Source: Azospirillum halopraeferens DSM 3675 (GTDB lineage Bacteria > Pseudomonadota > Alphaproteobacteria > Azospirillales > Azospirillaceae). Taken from it: 64,000 nucleotides of DNA. This document shows, in pieces, positions 18,765 through 28,112 of this stretch. Position 1 is the stretch's first letter. Each line of letters begins with the position of its first letter. A model generated the notes under the pieces. The model ran no database searches. It had not been told where the DNA came from and saw nothing but the letters and a program-made list of their open reading frames with translations. The position numbers and the translations under genes were made by a program. The DNA lies in the NCBI RefSeq assembly GCF_000429625.1, contig NZ_AUCF01000021.1, positions 1-64,000 on the forward strand. Reading direction: 5' to 3'.

Positions 18765-19943
18765 ATGAGCGAGACCGCAACCGGCTTCACCGGACGCGAG
18801 GCGTCGGCGCGCGCGCTGTGGCGCCTGGACTCCGGCGCCGCCTATCTGAACCACGGTGGCTTCGGGGCGACGCCGGGTGAGGTTCTCGACGCCCGCGCCG
18901 CTCTGGCCGACCGCATCGAGGCGGCCCCCGGCCCCTTCTTCACCCACGACTATCCGGCTCTGCTGCGCGCCGCCGCCGATGCAGTCGCGGCATGGCTGGG
19001 CGCCGACGGGCACGACCTGGTGTTCGTCGACAACGCCACCGCCGCGGTCAACGCGGTGCTGCGCTCGTTTCCCCTGCGCCCCGGCGACGAGATCCTGGTG
19101 ACCACCACCACCTACGGCGCCGTGCGCAACACCGCCCGCTTCGCCGCCGCCGCCGCGGGGGCGCGTGTTGCGGAGGCGGTGCTGCCCTTTGCGCCCGACG
19201 ACGCCGGCGCGGTGGTGCGCGCGGTGGAGGCCGCGGTGACACCGCGCACGCGGCTCGCCGTGATCGACCATGTGGTGTCGGAAACGGCGCTGGTCCTGCC
19301 GGTGGCCGAGCTGGCCGGCCGCCTGTCGGCGCGCGGCGTGGCGGTGCTGGTGGACGGCGCCCACGCGCCGGGACAGGTGCCCCTGGCGATCCCCGCCATC
19401 GGCGCCGACTGGTACGCCGCCAACCTGCACAAATGGGCCTTCGCGCCGCGATCCTGCGGGGTGCTGTGGGCGGCGGCGCAGCGTCAGGAGGGGCTGGTGC
19501 CGCCGGTCGTCTCGTGGGGATGGGGACAGGGTTTCACCGCCGCCTTCGATTGGGTGGGGACCCGCGACCCGACCCCCTGGCTGGCGGCGCCGGCGGGAAT
19601 CGCGGCCCACACGCGGCTGGGCGGACCGCGCCTGATGGCGGAGAACCGGCGCCGCGCGGCGGCGGCCGTCCGCATGCTGGAGGAAGCGTGGGGCGTGCGG
19701 GCGCCGGTGGTGCCCGAGACGATGACCGGGGCCATGCGGCTCGTGCCCTTGCCCGACGACGGCCTGGCGGCCGACCGGGCCTCGGCCGACGCGCTGCGCC
19801 GCCGCCTGTGGCAGGAGTTCCGCGTCGAGGTGCCGGTGCTGGCGCTGGAGGGCCGGCTGTGGGTGCGTCCGGCGGCGCAGGCTTACACCACGCCCGACGA
19901 CGTGCGGCGCCTGGCGGCGGCGGTGGGGCGCATCGCCCGCTGA
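18765..19943 (+). CDS. Class V aminotransferase-fold PLP enzyme (isopenicillin N epimerase-like)
   Basis: A 392-residue pyridoxal phosphate enzyme. YLNHGGFGATP near the N-terminus is typical of isopenicillin N epimerase-like and ergothioneine-type lyases. VDGAHAPGQVPL holds the PLP-binding Asp and ANLHKWAFAPR the Schiff-base lysine. The start at 18765 follows a GGGGGGAAAAG ribosome binding site. The gene is alone on its strand, so neither reaction nor substrate can be named; epimerase, C-S lyase and desulfurase activities are all known in this group. Confidence 0.85.
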   Translation: MSETATGFTGREASARALWRLDSGAAYLNHGGFGATPGEVLDARAALADRIEAAPGPFFTHDYPALLRAAADAVAAWLGADGHDLVFVDNATAAVNAVLRSFPLRPGDEILVTTTTYGAVRNTARFAAAAAGARVAEAVLPFAPDDAGAVVRAVEAAVTPRTRLAVIDHVVSETALVLPVAELAGRLSARGVAVLVDGAHAPGQVPLAIPAIGADWYAANLHKWAFAPRSCGVLWAAAQRQEGLVPPVVSWGWGQGFTAAFDWVGTRDPTPWLAAPAGIAAHTRLGGPRLMAENRRRAAAAVRMLEEAWGVRAPVVPETMTGAMRLVPLPDDGLAADRASADALRRRLWQEFRVEVPVLALEGRLWVRPAAQAYTTPDDVRRLAAAVGRIAR

Positions 19944-20090
19944 GCGGCAGGACGGGCGCGGCGAAATGTACCATTCGAGGGGAAATCAAACCATTTTCGT
20001 TGCGGAATTGACACATTCCGCCTAGCATCCACTGCGCGAGAGCCATCACCCCAATACAACAATGATGGCCATTCCGGGGGAAGCCAGGAC
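19944..20090. promoter_or_regulatory. Upstream region of the first GGDEF-EAL gene
   Basis: 147 bases of relatively AT-rich sequence (19970-20070). TTGACA occurs at about 20008, but no -10 hexamer lies 16-18 bases downstream, so a sigma-70 promoter cannot be called. GGGGGAAG precedes the ATG at 20091. Confidence 0.25.
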
Positions 20091-22733
20091 ATGCACGGGG
20101 TCGTCGACGCCGGCAATGGGTCGGTTCGTGTGAAAGGCGGGGATGGCGGCATCGGACTGCCGCCCGACGGCGGGGCCGAGCCCCGGCAATGGATGCTGTC
20201 AATTCTCCAGGGGCTGCCGGTCGCCACCTTCGTGATCGACGCCGACCACCGCGTCACCCATTGGAACCGTGCGTGCGAGGTGATGATCGGCGTTGCCGCC
20301 GACCGCATGATCGGCACCCGCGACCAATGGCGGGCCTTCTACACCGAGCCGCGGCCGATCCTGGCCGACCTCATCGTCGACGGCATCGGCGAGGAGGTGT
20401 TGACCCGCCTCTATCCCGGCCGCTGGGCCCGCTCCTCCCTCATCGAAGGCGCTTACGAGGCGGAATCCTACTTCCCGCATTTCCCGGGGGGCGGGCGCTG
20501 GATGTCCTTCACCGCGGCGCCGCTGCACGATGCCGACGGCCGCATCATCGGCGCCATCGAGACGTTGCAGGACATCTCCGAACGCAAGCGCGCCGAGGCA
20601 GCGGAGCGCGAGCGCGACGCCGACCGCCGCCTGGCGGAGGTGGTGCGCAACAGCCCCTTTCCCACCTTCGTCCTCGACACCGAACACCGGGTCACCGTGT
20701 GGAACCGGGCCTGCGAGGCGGTCATCGGCGTGCCCGCCGACGCCGTGGTGGGCACGCGCCTGCACTGGCAAGCCTTCTACGACCGCGAGCGGCCGGTGAT
20801 GGCCGATCTGGTGCTGGATGGCGTGCCGGAGGAGGCGATCGCCGCCCATTACCCCGGCAAGTGCCGCCGCTCGCTCTACATCGACGGCGCCTACGACGCG
20901 GAGGACTTCTTCCCGAAGTGTCCCGGCGGCGGCCGCTGGCTGTCGTTCACCGCGGCACCGATCCATGACGCTGCGGGGCGGGTGGTCGGCGCCATCGAGA
21001 CCATGCACGACGTCACCGAGGCGCGCCTGTCCGCCGAGGCGCTGCACCTCTACCAGCGCGCCGTGGAATCGGCCACCAACGGCATCATCATCTCGGACAT
21101 GCGGGCGCCGGACAATCCTGTCGTCTACGCCAACCCCGCGTTCGAGCGGATGACCGGCTACCGGGCGGAGGAGGTGGTCGGGTGCAACGCCCGCTTCCTG
21201 CTGGCGGGCGACCGCGACCAGATCGATCTCCAGTCCATCAAGTCGGCCCTGCGCCAGCACCGTCCCGGCAGCGGGGTGCTGCGCAACTACCGCAAGGACG
21301 GCACGCTGTTCTGGAACGAGCTGTTCGTCGCACCCGTGCGCGACGGCGCGGGTGTTGCAACGCACACCGTCAGCGTCATGACCGACATCACCGAGCGGCG
21401 CCGCTACGAGGAGGAACTGGAGCATCAGGCCAACCACGATGCGCTCACCGGGCTGGCCAACCGCAGCCTGATGAAGGACCGGCTGGAGCACGCGCTGACC
21501 TACGCCCAGCGCTACCACGGCAAGGTGGCCACCCTGTTCGTCGACCTCGACAACTTCAAGACCATCAACGACACGCTGGGGCACGGCGTGGGCGACCGGC
21601 TGGTCCAGGCGGTTGCCAAGCGGCTGGTCAACTGCCTGCGCGACGTCGACACGGTGGCGCGCCTGGGTGGCGACGAGTTCGTCATCATCGTCTACAACCC
21701 CCACGACGAGAGCGACGTCACCCAGGTGATGCGCCGCATCATGGAGACGCTGAACAAGCCGTTCCGCATCGACGAGGCGGAGCTGTACGTCACCTGCTCC
21801 ATCGGCGCGGCCCTGTCGCCGCGCGACGGCTCCGACGTGGACACGCTGCTGAAGCACGCGGACGCCGCCATGTACCGGGCCAAGGAACTGGGCCGCGGCG
21901 GCTTCCAGTTCTTCACGCGCGAGATCAACGAGCAGGTGTCGGAGCGCATGGCGATCGAGCGCGAGCTGCACGGCGCCATCGCCCGCAACGAACTGGAGGT
22001 GCATTACCAGCCCCAGGTGGACGTGCGCACCGGCGCCATCATGGGGGCCGAGGCCCTGCTGCGCTGGACGAACCCGCGTCTGGGCGCCGTGTCGCCCGCC
22101 CGCTTCATCCCCGTCGCCGAGGAAAGCGGTCTGATCCTCTCCATCGGCCGCTGGGTGCTGGAAACGGCGTGCCACGATTCCAAGCGCTGGATCGCCGAGG
22201 GTTGGACCGGTGCCCGCCTGTCGGTCAACCTGTCGGCCCGCCAGTTCCGCCAGACCGACCTGTTCCGCCACATCGAGGAGCTGCTGCAGGATGCCCACCT
22301 GTCGTCGCTGGTGCTGGAGCTGGAACTGACGGAAAGCATGGTGATGCAGAACCCCGAGGCCGCCATCGGCACCATGCGGGCGCTGAAGGACATCGGGCTG
22401 CGCCTGGCCATCGACGATTTCGGCACCGGCTACTCCTCGCTCAGCCATCTGCGCCACTTCCCGCTGGACATCCTGAAGGTCGACCAGACCTTCGTGCGCG
22501 ACATCTCCAGCCACTCCGACGGCGAGGCCATCGCGGCGGCGGTCATTTCCATCGGCCATGCGCTGGGCAAGAAGGTGGTCGCCGAAGGGGTCGAGCAACC
22601 CGAGCAGCTCGACTTCCTGCGCGGCCACGGTTGCGACGAGTACCAGGGCTTCCTGTTCAGCCGCGCGGTCCCGGCGGGGCGCTTCCGGGAGTTGCTGAAG
22701 CACAATGGCCAGTTGCCGGATGCGGTCGGATAG
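20091..22733 (+). CDS. Multi-PAS diguanylate cyclase/phosphodiesterase (PAS-PAS-LOV-like-GGDEF-EAL)
   Basis: An 880-residue soluble c-di-GMP enzyme. PAS1 (about 35-165) and PAS2 (about 180-310) are near duplicates sharing WNRACE, GT...W.AFY, ADL..DG and PGGGRW.SFTAAP. PAS3 (about 320-440) looks like a LOV domain (GCNARFL, NYRKDGTLFWNEL) but lacks the photoactive Cys. The GGDEF domain (about 445-610) has an intact GGDEF in ARLGGDEFVIIV. The EAL domain (about 620-870) has GAEALLRW, ELTESM, AIDDFGTGYSSL, VAEGVE and EYQGFLF, so both active sites look intact. No membrane segment is present. It is followed by a second GGDEF-EAL protein on the same strand. Confidence 0.95.
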   Translation: MHGVVDAGNGSVRVKGGDGGIGLPPDGGAEPRQWMLSILQGLPVATFVIDADHRVTHWNRACEVMIGVAADRMIGTRDQWRAFYTEPRPILADLIVDGIGEEVLTRLYPGRWARSSLIEGAYEAESYFPHFPGGGRWMSFTAAPLHDADGRIIGAIETLQDISERKRAEAAERERDADRRLAEVVRNSPFPTFVLDTEHRVTVWNRACEAVIGVPADAVVGTRLHWQAFYDRERPVMADLVLDGVPEEAIAAHYPGKCRRSLYIDGAYDAEDFFPKCPGGGRWLSFTAAPIHDAAGRVVGAIETMHDVTEARLSAEALHLYQRAVESATNGIIISDMRAPDNPVVYANPAFERMTGYRAEEVVGCNARFLLAGDRDQIDLQSIKSALRQHRPGSGVLRNYRKDGTLFWNELFVAPVRDGAGVATHTVSVMTDITERRRYEEELEHQANHDALTGLANRSLMKDRLEHALTYAQRYHGKVATLFVDLDNFKTINDTLGHGVGDRLVQAVAKRLVNCLRDVDTVARLGGDEFVIIVYNPHDESDVTQVMRRIMETLNKPFRIDEAELYVTCSIGAALSPRDGSDVDTLLKHADAAMYRAKELGRGGFQFFTREINEQVSERMAIERELHGAIARNELEVHYQPQVDVRTGAIMGAEALLRWTNPRLGAVSPARFIPVAEESGLILSIGRWVLETACHDSKRWIAEGWTGARLSVNLSARQFRQTDLFRHIEELLQDAHLSSLVLELELTESMVMQNPEAAIGTMRALKDIGLRLAIDDFGTGYSSLSHLRHFPLDILKVDQTFVRDISSHSDGEAIAAAVISIGHALGKKVVAEGVEQPEQLDFLRGHGCDEYQGFLFSRAVPAGRFRELLKHNGQLPDAVG

Positions 22734-22874
22734 ACGGGGCGCGGCTTTCCGTCGCGGGTACCGGGCCCGGTGGCGGATCGCCCGCGGGCGACCGGGCTTG
22801 CATCGCTCCCGCCGTTCGGGAATCTTTGTCCCTGGCCGAACGGGGTAATATGCCTCTGCCGGGCGGAGGAGTTG

Positions 22875-25800
22875 TTGCCGGATACCGTCATCGACATACC
22901 CCTTGAGGAGCCGCGCGAAGCGGACGAGGCGCGGGTTTACCGGCTGCAGTTCCTGGCATCGCTGACGCTGTCGGCATTGCTGGTGATCGGGCTGGGCCTG
23001 TTCTTCGTCTACCAGCACGTCATGGATTTCCAGGCGGCCCGCGAACAGGCGGAAGCGCGCCACCTGGAGGACCAGCGCGTCGCGCTGATGCAGCAGGTCG
23101 AACACGCCCGCGACTACCTGGAGTTCATGCGCTCGCGCACCGAAACGGTGCTCAAGCTGGAAATCCGCCGGCAGGTCGATTTCGCCCATTCGATCGCCAT
23201 GGCGATCTACGACCGCGACCGCGACCATCGCCCGCCCGAGGAGATCCAGGCGGCCATCCGCGAGACGCTGCGGCCGCTGCGCTTCTTCGATGGGCGCGGC
23301 TATTTCTTCGTCGATGACCTGGAAGGCAACTGCATCCTGCTGCCCATCAATCCGGAGCTGGAGGGCACCTCTCTGCTCGACAACCGGGACGACATGGGCA
23401 CCTACATCATGCGCGACCTGATCCGATCGGTGCAGACCCCGGAACGGCAGGGCTATTCCCGCTACCGCTGGTATGCGCCGGGCGGCGGCGGGCGGATGAT
23501 GGAGAAGATCGCCTATTCGCGCCTGTTCGCCCCCTATGACTGGCTGATCGGTGCCGGTGAATATCTGGAGGTGGTCGAGGAGCTGTTGCAGGAGGAGGCG
23601 CTGGAACGCCTGCGGGCCCTGCGCTTCGGGCGCGACGGCTACATCGCCGTGCTGCACGCCGACGGCATGGTCCTGTCTTCGCCCACGGTGCCGGAGTCCG
23701 AGGGGCGGGCCGTGGAGAGTTTGGCCACCCGGGAGGAGCGCGACCTCGTGCGCCGCCTCATCGCGCTGGGGCGCGAGGGCGGCGGAACGCTGCGCTACGA
23801 CTGGATCCGCCCCAGCACCGGCCATACGGCGCCCAAGCTGTCGTACGTGTCGGCGCCAAACGCCTGGGGCTGGATCATGGTCGCCGGCGTCTACCTGGAC
23901 GAACTGGAAGCCGCCATGGCGGCCCAGCGGGACGAGCTGTGGGTGGGGGTGGAACTGCGCATCGTCACCACGGTGGCCGTGCTGCTGCTCGCGCTCGCCG
24001 GCTCGGTCGTCATCTCCTGGCTGGTGACCGGGTGGATCCGCCGGATCGTCGGCGGCTACCGCTCGCGCGTGCGGCAGAGCGACAGCATGCTGCGCGAACG
24101 CGCGCGCCAGCTTCACCTCTCCAACTTCTTCCTCGACCACGTGTCGGAGGTGGTGGTGCTGGCCGACGCGGAGCGCCGCGTCGTCTACGTCAACCCCTTC
24201 GGCTGCCAGGTGCTGGGCGCCCGTGCGGAGGACCTGACGGGGCGACCCGCCGCCCTGCTGGAAGGCTGCGCCCCCGACGTCGACCGCGACACCCGCTATG
24301 AGACGACGTTGCGCACGCCCGACGGGCGCACGCTCCACCTGGAGGTGACGGCCAGCCGCATCATCTACGACGGGCACGGCCATCTCTGCGCCATCGCCCG
24401 CGACGTCACCGAGCGGCGGCGCGCGGAGTGGGAGATGCGGCTGGGCGCCAAGGTGTTCGACCACGCGGCCGAAGGCATGATGGTCACCGATGCGGACAAC
24501 CGGCTGGTGGCGGTCAACGACGCCTTCGAGCGCATCACCGGCTACAGCCGGGCCGAGGCCATCGGGCGGAACCCCGGCATGCTGGCCTCCGGCCGCCACG
24601 GACCGGAGTTCTACACCGCCATGTGGCGCTCCCTTCAGGACGAGGGCGGGTGGAGCGGCGAGGTGTGGAACCGCCGCAAGTCCGGTGAGGTCTATCCGGA
24701 ATGGCTGAGCATCCGGGTGGTGCGCGACGCTGACGGGGTGGTCGGAAACTACATCGCCGCCTTCACCGACGTCAGCGAGTCCCGCGCCCAGGAGGAGCGC
24801 ATCCGCCGTCTGGCCCAGTACGACGTGCTGACCGACCTGCCCAACCGGGTGCTGCTGCGCGACCGGCTGGACCGGGCGCTGGCGGCGGCGGTGCGCACCG
24901 GCCGCAAAGTCGGCGTGCTGTTCGTCGACCTGGACCGTTTCAAGACCATCAACGATTCCCTCGGCCACGCCGTCGGCGACGCCCTGCTGCGCGACGTCGC
25001 GCACCGTCTCAGCGAGGCGGTGCGGGGTGCCGATACCGTCAGCCGCCAGGGCGGCGACGAGTTCGTGATCCTGCTGAGCGACCTGGAGATGCCGGAGGCG
25101 GCCGGAACGGTGGCCCGCAAGCTGCTGGCCCTCCTGTCGGAGCCGTACCGGATCGAAGGGCACGAGCTGCGCGTCACCCCGTCCATCGGCATCGCCGTCT
25201 TTCCCGACGACGGCACGACGGGCGACGCGCTGCTGAAGAGCGCCGACATGGCCATGTACGCGGCCAAGGAGTCGGGTCGCGCCACCTACCAGTTCTTCAC
25301 CATGGAGCTGAACCGGCGCGCGTCGGAGCGGCTGTGGCTGGAAAGCAACCTGCGCCGGGCCATCGAGAACGGCGACATGGAGCTGCACTACCAGCCCCAG
25401 GTGCGCATCGAGGGGCGCCGCATGGTGGGCTGCGAGGCGCTGGTGCGCTGGCGCCAGCCCGACGGGCGCCTGATCCCGCCGTCCCATTTCATTCCCATCG
25501 CCGAGGACACCGGGCTGATCCTGCCGCTGGGCGACTGGGTGCTGGACGAGGCGTGCCGTCGCGCCGCCGATCTGCGCAACGCGCCGGGCGGGCACATCGC
25601 GGCGGGGGAAATGTTCCGCATGGCCGTCAACCTGTCGGCCGTGCAGCTCCGCCGGCCGGGCCTGCCCCAGCGGCTGGCCGACATGCTGAGCCGCCACGGG
25701 TTGGCGGCGGCCGCGCTGGAGCTGGAGGTGACCGAGTCCATGCTGATGGACGATTCCGAAACCATCGCAGACACCATGGCGCGCCTGCGCGAGATGGGCG

Positions 25801-26132
25801 TGGCCCTGGCCATCGACGATTTCGGCACCGGCTACTCGTCGCTCAGCTACCTGAAGCGCTTTCACGCGGACAAGCTGAAGATCGACCGCAGCTTCGTGTC
25901 CGGTCTGGCGCGCGATCCCGACGGCACCGCCATCGCCGGCGCCATCATCAGCATGGCGCGCGCGCTGCGCATGGAAACGCTGGCGGAGGGGGTGGAGACC
26001 GACGAGCAGCTGGAACATCTGGCCGCCATGGGGTGCGAACAGATCCAGGGCTTCCTCATCGGCCACCCCATGCCATTCGAGGAGTTCGTCGAATTCCTGG
26101 CGCAGCACCGGGGTGAGCGGCTGGAGGCGTGA
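22875..26132 (+). CDS. Membrane-anchored Cache-PAS-PAS-GGDEF-EAL protein
   Basis: About 1085 residues. A helix near the N-terminus (SLTLSALLVIGLGLFFVYQHV) and another near residue 380 (TTVAVLLLALAGSVVISWLV) enclose a periplasmic Cache-type sensor with two repeated halves (FFDGRGYFFVDDLEGN...LIGAGEYLEVVE; GRDGYIAVLHADG...MVAGVYLDELE). Two PAS domains follow, then an intact GGDEF (SRQGGDEFVILL) and EAL (CEALVRW, EVTESM, AIDDFGTGYSSL, LAEGVE). No ATG fits; the TTG at 22875 with GGAGG 5 bases upstream gives LPDTVIDIPLEEP and is my choice. It probably senses a small ligand outside and tunes c-di-GMP inside. Confidence 0.9.
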   Translation: MPDTVIDIPLEEPREADEARVYRLQFLASLTLSALLVIGLGLFFVYQHVMDFQAAREQAEARHLEDQRVALMQQVEHARDYLEFMRSRTETVLKLEIRRQVDFAHSIAMAIYDRDRDHRPPEEIQAAIRETLRPLRFFDGRGYFFVDDLEGNCILLPINPELEGTSLLDNRDDMGTYIMRDLIRSVQTPERQGYSRYRWYAPGGGGRMMEKIAYSRLFAPYDWLIGAGEYLEVVEELLQEEALERLRALRFGRDGYIAVLHADGMVLSSPTVPESEGRAVESLATREERDLVRRLIALGREGGGTLRYDWIRPSTGHTAPKLSYVSAPNAWGWIMVAGVYLDELEAAMAAQRDELWVGVELRIVTTVAVLLLALAGSVVISWLVTGWIRRIVGGYRSRVRQSDSMLRERARQLHLSNFFLDHVSEVVVLADAERRVVYVNPFGCQVLGARAEDLTGRPAALLEGCAPDVDRDTRYETTLRTPDGRTLHLEVTASRIIYDGHGHLCAIARDVTERRRAEWEMRLGAKVFDHAAEGMMVTDADNRLVAVNDAFERITGYSRAEAIGRNPGMLASGRHGPEFYTAMWRSLQDEGGWSGEVWNRRKSGEVYPEWLSIRVVRDADGVVGNYIAAFTDVSESRAQEERIRRLAQYDVLTDLPNRVLLRDRLDRALAAAVRTGRKVGVLFVDLDRFKTINDSLGHAVGDALLRDVAHRLSEAVRGADTVSRQGGDEFVILLSDLEMPEAAGTVARKLLALLSEPYRIEGHELRVTPSIGIAVFPDDGTTGDALLKSADMAMYAAKESGRATYQFFTMELNRRASERLWLESNLRRAIENGDMELHYQPQVRIEGRRMVGCEALVRWRQPDGRLIPPSHFIPIAEDTGLILPLGDWVLDEACRRAADLRNAPGGHIAAGEMFRMAVNLSAVQLRRPGLPQRLADMLSRHGLAAAALELEVTESMLMDDSETIADTMARLREMGVALAIDDFGTGYSSLSYLKRFHADKLKIDRSFVSGLARDPDGTAIAGAIISMARALRMETLAEGVETDEQLEHLAAMGCEQIQGFLIGHPMPFEEFVEFLAQHRGERLEA

Positions 26133-26151
26133 AAGGGCCGGGGCGGCGGCA

Positions 26152-27348
26152 TCACAGCCGCCGGCGCACCACCCGGGCGATTTCCGCGTCGGTCAGCACC
26201 ACCGGGTTTGTGGTCATGGAGGAACCCCGGCTGTCGGCGACGATGCGTCCCACATCCGCCTCCCTCACCCCGAAGGCGCCCAGCCGCGGCAGGGCGAGGC
26301 GTTCCTGCCAGCCGTGCAGCAGGTCCACCAGGGCATGGCGAGCGGCACCGTCGTCGAGCCCCCTCAGGCCGGTCAGCAGCCGGCCGGCACGGGCGTAGCG
26401 GGCAAGTGCCGGCGACTCCGGCAGCCGTTCCTCCAGGGCGCGGATGTTGACCGCAGTGGCCTCGCCGACCAGCGTTCCGCACGCCACCCCGTGGGGAACG
26501 GGAAACAGGGCGCCCAGCGGCGCGGCCAGCCCGTGCACCGACCCCAGCCCGGTTTGCGCCAGGCAGATCCCCGACAGCAGGGCAGCGTAGGCGAGCTGGC
26601 CGCGCCCGGCGGCAGCCTCGGGCCCGGCACCCCGCCAGGTGGGGAAGAAGCCGGCGGCGAACGCCTCCAGCCCCGACCAGGCCAGCGCCTCGGTCAGCGG
26701 GTTGGAACGGGTGGAGACCGCCGATTCCAGAAGCTGGGTGAAGGCGTCCATGCCGTTGGCGGCGATCAGGCCGGGCGGGCAGGTGGCCAGCAGGTCGGGA
26801 TCGACCAGGGCGACGCGGGCGACCAGCGCGTCGTCGCGGAACGACTTCTTGTAGCCATCCGGACCGCGGTGGCTGAGCACGGCGTTCTTCGTGGCCTCGC
26901 TGCCGGTGCCGGCGGTGGTGGGGACGGCGACGAAGGGCAGGGCGGGTCCTGCGTAGGGCAACCCGCGCCCCACCCCCTCCAGGTGGTCCAGGACGGAGTT
27001 GCCGGGCACCAGCAGCCCCGCCACCGCCTTGGCGAAGTCGAGCACCGAGCCGCCGCCGATCCCCGCCACCACCTCGATGCCGTTACGGCGGTGGGCCGCG
27101 ACGGCGGCGTCCACGTCGTCGGGCGACGGTTCCCCGGCCACCGCCGCCATCTCCACCGCGACGCCGCGCTCCGCCAGCCCGTCGAGCAGCGGTTGCCAGG
27201 CGGCCGAGGCGCGGAACGACCCGCCACCGGTGACCAGCAGCACCCGCCGCCCCAGTGCCGCCACCTCGTCGGGCAGGCGGGCGAGGCTGCCGGCACCGAA
27301 GACGATCCGGGGCAGGCGGGCAATGGCGAAGGGGGCGATGGGGAGCAT
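26152..27348 (-). CDS. Iron-containing alcohol dehydrogenase
   Basis: A group III (iron-type) alcohol dehydrogenase of 398 residues. It has the nucleotide-binding GIGGGSVLDFAKA, the hallmark PTTAGTGSEATKNAVL, and metal-site regions NGMDAFTQLLES, GSVHGLAAPLGA and VPHGVACG. Its gene starts within 10 bases of the eutC stop, so it probably belongs to the ethanolamine operon and would reduce acetaldehyde to ethanol or oxidise a related alcohol. The ATG at 27348 is chosen; a GTG at 27360 overlapping the eutC stop (GTGA) is an alternative. Neither has a clear ribosome binding site. Confidence 0.87.
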   Translation of the reverse strand: MLPIAPFAIARLPRIVFGAGSLARLPDEVAALGRRVLLVTGGGSFRASAAWQPLLDGLAERGVAVEMAAVAGEPSPDDVDAAVAAHRRNGIEVVAGIGGGSVLDFAKAVAGLLVPGNSVLDHLEGVGRGLPYAGPALPFVAVPTTAGTGSEATKNAVLSHRGPDGYKKSFRDDALVARVALVDPDLLATCPPGLIAANGMDAFTQLLESAVSTRSNPLTEALAWSGLEAFAAGFFPTWRGAGPEAAAGRGQLAYAALLSGICLAQTGLGSVHGLAAPLGALFPVPHGVACGTLVGEATAVNIRALEERLPESPALARYARAGRLLTGLRGLDDGAARHALVDLLHGWQERLALPRLGAFGVREADVGRIVADSRGSSMTTNPVVLTDAEIARVVRRRL

Positions 27349-27356
27349 GGGGGCGG

Positions 27357-28112
27357 TCACGTCTGCGGTTTCGGAAGGGCCGCACCCTCGTCCTTCAGCC
27401 CTACGCCGGTGAGGCCGCGCTCGCGGGCGGCGTGCATCAGGCGGACGAGGGTGTCGGCGGCGGCATCGTACCCCAACCCGTCGGGCGGATGGATGTTGGA
27501 CAGGCAGTTGCGTTCGGCGTCGCTGCGGCCGGGGCGCGGGTCCAGGGTGAGATAGATGCCCAGGCTGTCGGCGGCGCTGAGGCCCGGCCGCTCGCCGATC
27601 AGCACGGCGACCATGGCGGCCCCCAGCCGTTCGCCGATGGCATCCCCCAGCGCCACGCGCGCCTGGTGAGCCAGCACCACCGGGCCGATGCGCCAGCCGG
27701 CCAGGCGGGCCAGCACCGCCGTCAGCGTCGGTGCGGCGTGGGCGTGCACGGCGGTGGCGGACAGCCCGTCGGCGATGACGAAGACGATGTCCGGGGTCCC
27801 CGGAGTCAGCCGGGCGGCGCTCTCGGGCGCCAGGCGGCGGCCCAGGTCGGGGCGCTTCAGGTAGGTGGCGCGGTCGGGGGCGGCGCTGCGCACCTCGACC
27901 ACCGCCGGCACCCCCTCGGCGCCGTCCAGGGCCGCGGCGACGGCGGGCGCGTCGAAGGGGGTGTGGACGGCGTCGCGGGCGCGGGCGTGGGCAAGCTGGA
28001 AGTCCAGCAGCGGCGCCGTCGGCAGCCCGTCGCCGCACCGCCCCAGCCCGATGCGGGCGCGGGTGGCGGCGCGCAGGGTGGCCCAGGGATCGGCAACCGG
28101 CGGCCGGGTCAT
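27357..28112 (-). CDS. eutC: Ethanolamine ammonia-lyase small subunit
   Basis: Light chain of the adenosylcobalamin-dependent enzyme that splits ethanolamine into acetaldehyde and ammonia. The 251-residue protein contains TYLKRPDLGRRL, IVFVIADGLSATAV, VLIGERPGLSAADSLGIYL and ERNCLSNIHPPDGL, all typical of EutC. Its ATG overlaps the eutB stop codon (ATGA at 28109-28112), indicating translational coupling. Confidence 0.96.
   Translation of the reverse strand: MTRPPVADPWATLRAATRARIGLGRCGDGLPTAPLLDFQLAHARARDAVHTPFDAPAVAAALDGAEGVPAVVEVRSAAPDRATYLKRPDLGRRLAPESAARLTPGTPDIVFVIADGLSATAVHAHAAPTLTAVLARLAGWRIGPVVLAHQARVALGDAIGERLGAAMVAVLIGERPGLSAADSLGIYLTLDPRPGRSDAERNCLSNIHPPDGLGYDAAADTLVRLMHAARERGLTGVGLKDEGAALPKPQT

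Noticed and set aside
20199-26108. A minus-strand open frame of 1969 codons opposite both GGDEF-EAL genes
   Set aside because: It has no recognisable domains, is rich in His, Gln, Val and Arg as expected from antisense of GC-rich genes, and covers two certain plus-strand genes and the spacer between them.
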